NCBI GenBank assembly: GCA_026419775.2 | Contig: JAOPGA020001203.1 | Location: 1-64,000 of the forward strand | DNA: 64,000 nucleotides | Direction of reading: 5' to 3' | Origin: Acrasis kona | Taxonomy: Eukaryota > Heterolobosea > Eutetramitea > Acrasida > Acrasidae | Shown: positions 62,273-64,000 of the stretch, in pieces | How positions within the stretch are numbered: position 1 is the stretch's first letter | Layout of the letters: every line of letters begins with the position of its first letter | Notes under the pieces: generated by a model | The model's input: only the letters and a program-made list of their open reading frames with translations | Told to the model about the DNA's origin: nothing | Databases searched by the model: none | Program-made: the position numbers and the translations under genes

Positions 62273-63602
62273 TTAATCATCTTCGTCGGATCCAACAAAT
62301 ATGATTTTCCGCTTCTTTTCTGGATGACTTGGTGGTTGTTCTAAACTAATTACTTCATCAATCGGTCTCTTTTTTCTTGCATCACTCTTTTGTTGCTTTT
62401 CCTTCTTGACCTTTGAGAAGAAATCCTTTGGTATCTTTTCCCTCTCTCGGTCTGATTTTAATTTTTCATTAATTAATGTTTGGACAATGGTAGCATTATG
62501 CTTGAACTGATTGTTATAGTTCTCTGTCACAAATGAACATAAAGTTGACCCATCGATGGGTTCATTTCGGATGATCTCCACAACTTCACTAATACTGTCG
62601 GCGGCGGTGTTCAGATTAATGTTGATCCAGGCGGCCAGTTGTTCTGTGGTCCAATCTTGTAGTTGTATGCCGTCAAGTTCTAACGGATCGTTGGTTTGTG
62701 AAAATTCAAGTTGTGTGTATACTTCTCCTTCGTAGACGTTGTCAATATCCACTGCGTCTAAAACATCCTTATCACCTGCGTTCATTCTTTTTTGAATCTT
62801 GAAATGTTATCGTCTTGATGAAACAAAACCTAACCTCAATCAAAACATCTTTGGCTTTTTTTAATGTATCTATCTGAACCCAGTCGGAACAGCCAACAAC
62901 AGGACAGCATGCACCATCTTTCTTCTTACTTATACTGATTAACTCAGTAATTGAACTTGATTCATAAACATGACCACATGATTCATTTCTGACAGGCTTC
63001 GTCATGAGTTCTTTCTAATTTGTGGTTAGAATAATAAATGTAATATATCTTACAGATATTGGACAGAAGACCATGATTGTGTTTGTAGACACAACATCCA
63101 CCTCGTTCTTCTTGTAAAAGCTTCGCGTTCTTCTTTCTCTTCCAAATTCTAATTCTGTAACCATAAGACTGTCAAGTTCTTCTTTGGGTATTTTGTCCGA
63201 CTTTTCCTTTGTAGATTTCTCTCTTTGTTGCCTCACTACTGACTTCTTTTTAAACTTTCCATTTGGATCCCACTTGTCAAACAATATTTGAAATCTGTCC
63301 TTTATTGAGCCTTGTTCCTTCTCGCTAAATGCAGAGATTATATCTTCACGTATCTCCTCTCTTTGTGGTTGTGTGGCTGTAAAGCTTTTGTAGATTCGGT
63401 CGATGTAATCATTGTCATCTTTTTCAAATGCTCCCAGTCCATATCTTTTTAATAGTTGACATTCTTGTGAAACTCGGCAGTGGTAAAAATGTAGATTGTT
63501 TGTTACTCGGTGACTTGGACAAACATCATAAGGAGTATTATCTGTTCTCTTGCAGTACACACATGAAGTTGTTGCATGACTTGTTCCAGTTGCTCTTGAC
63601 AT
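62273..63602 (-). CDS. NSE2: Nse2/Mms21-like SUMO E3 ligase
   Basis: Three exons (63054-63602, 62835-63014, 62273-62797) keep phase and give about 417 residues. The SP-RING is split by the first intron: FCPIS-KELMTKPVRNESCGHVYESSS then CCPVVGCSDWV, which keeps the zinc-ligand Cys/His set of Mms21. The N-terminal region has a Cys-rich site (CVYCKRTDNTPYDVCPSH) and charged helices. The last 160 residues look like a SAM-type helical fold (DGIQLQDWTTEQLAAWI, DGSTLCSFVTENYNNQ) followed by a basic KKKRPIDEV. Nse2 docks on Smc5 and attaches SUMO to genome-repair proteins. The SAM-like extension is unusual for the family, so another PIAS-type ligase cannot be excluded. Confidence 0.8.
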
Positions 63603-64000
63603 AATTCGCTTACAAACACAGAAGTCAACCTAGAAGCATATTCAGCCAGGCCGAAGCCAAGAGAAAATATCCGATTAAGGAGGCATCAGGACATTGATGT
63701 TTGAAAGCTGTAGGACTATAGCCGCGAACAAACTCCACTTATAACGTTAAAAGCTTCTTTAACTTTATTATCGCACTTAATTCACCAACATCACTATTAA
63801 CTGGAACATTTACTTGAGCAGAATTATTTAACCCCCAGACACTCAAACATTCCTAAAAAGATGAAGCTAATAAATTGGACAAACAAGGATTTTGGAGTCC
63901 TCCATCAAATCTATCTTTTGATCCTGTCAATACTTAATTCTTGGTTTGTTCCTCATTTTACACACATATTTTATTACTATTAGGACTAACATTATTAAGA
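63603..64000. other. right edge, no complete gene
   Basis: AT-rich sequence upstream of the Nse2 gene. An ATG at 63861 begins a short frame with a hydrophobic segment (INWTNKDFGVLHQIYLLILS) that ends at 63980 unless it is spliced; it could be exon 1 of a gene that continues to the right. Confidence 0.3.

Noticed and set aside
63861-63980. Short ATG frame with hydrophobic segment at the right edge
   Set aside because: Cannot be distinguished from chance without the sequence beyond the window; listed only in the edge note.

Overview
This window is nuclear DNA from a free-living unicellular eukaryote with a very compact genome. Genes are separated by tens to a few hundred bases, the standard stop codons are used, many stop codons touch or overlap an AATAAA motif, and the introns are mostly very short (about 33-48 nt, GT..AG). 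The mixture of exocyst, nonaspanin, SHIPPO/sperm-tail repeats, RWP-RK and GARP (Myb-like SHLQKY) factors, a class III cyclase receptor and a piggyBac-type transposase fits an amoeboid or amoeboflagellate protist such as a heterolobosean (Naegleria/Acrasis-like). The exact lineage is an inference that I cannot test here. I saw no bacterial operons, CRISPR arrays or rRNA.

Layout. 1-1250: 3' end of a piggyBac-like transposase, open to the left edge, followed by non-coding DNA with a palindrome centred on TTAA. 1.2-10.5 kb: two membrane proteins, an Atx1-type copper chaperone, a BTB protein, the proteasome subunit Rpn10, a secreted RNase T2, a micro-ORF, an FKBP-TPR co-chaperone, Arp4, and a secreted Cys-rich protein. 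10.5-20.5 kb: a GARP factor, a coiled-coil protein, cyclin C, a PAK kinase, a Nup43-like WD protein, a TM9SF nonaspanin, and a SHIPPO-repeat protein. 20.7-35.2 kb: a VAMP7-like SNARE, an unknown protein, Sec8 (exocyst), a MORN-like protein, a HARE-HTH/PHD chromatin protein, complete DNA polymerase theta, and DPH7. 35.2-45.2 kb: a CT-rich non-coding region, three lineage-specific proteins, a membrane methyltransferase, a tandem pair of membrane proteins with a gene-conversion tract, the E2 enzyme Ube2G1, an FHA coiled-coil protein and an RWP-RK-like protein. 45.3-64 kb: an LRR-SulP-STAS transporter, a ThrE-like transporter, an alpha/beta hydrolase, a degenerate aldo-keto reductase, GH32 invertase, KASIII-like synthase, a second RWP-RK protein, a degenerate cyclase receptor and the SUMO ligase Nse2.

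Several genes belong to common processes: protein degradation (Rpn10, Ube2G1), exocytosis and membrane traffic (Sec8, VAMP7, TM9SF), genome maintenance (Pol theta, Nse2, Arp4, an FHA protein), and transcription control (cyclin C, GARP, RWP-RK, HARE/PHD). They are not arranged as a functional cluster. Neighbouring genes are often convergent with 3' ends touching or overlapping, as in FKBP-TPR/Arp4, Rpn10/RNase T2 and Pol theta/DPH7.

Many genes had to be reassembled across short introns; the exon limits given were derived by reading frame and splice signals and may be off by a base or two. The strongest leads are a cyclase receptor that lacks conserved catalytic residues, an aldo-keto reductase that has lost three of four catalytic residues and its C-terminal end, a 141-bp identical tract inside otherwise diverged tandem genes, a SNARE with a mucin-like luminal tail, an LRR-SulP fusion, and a possible long non-coding transcript.
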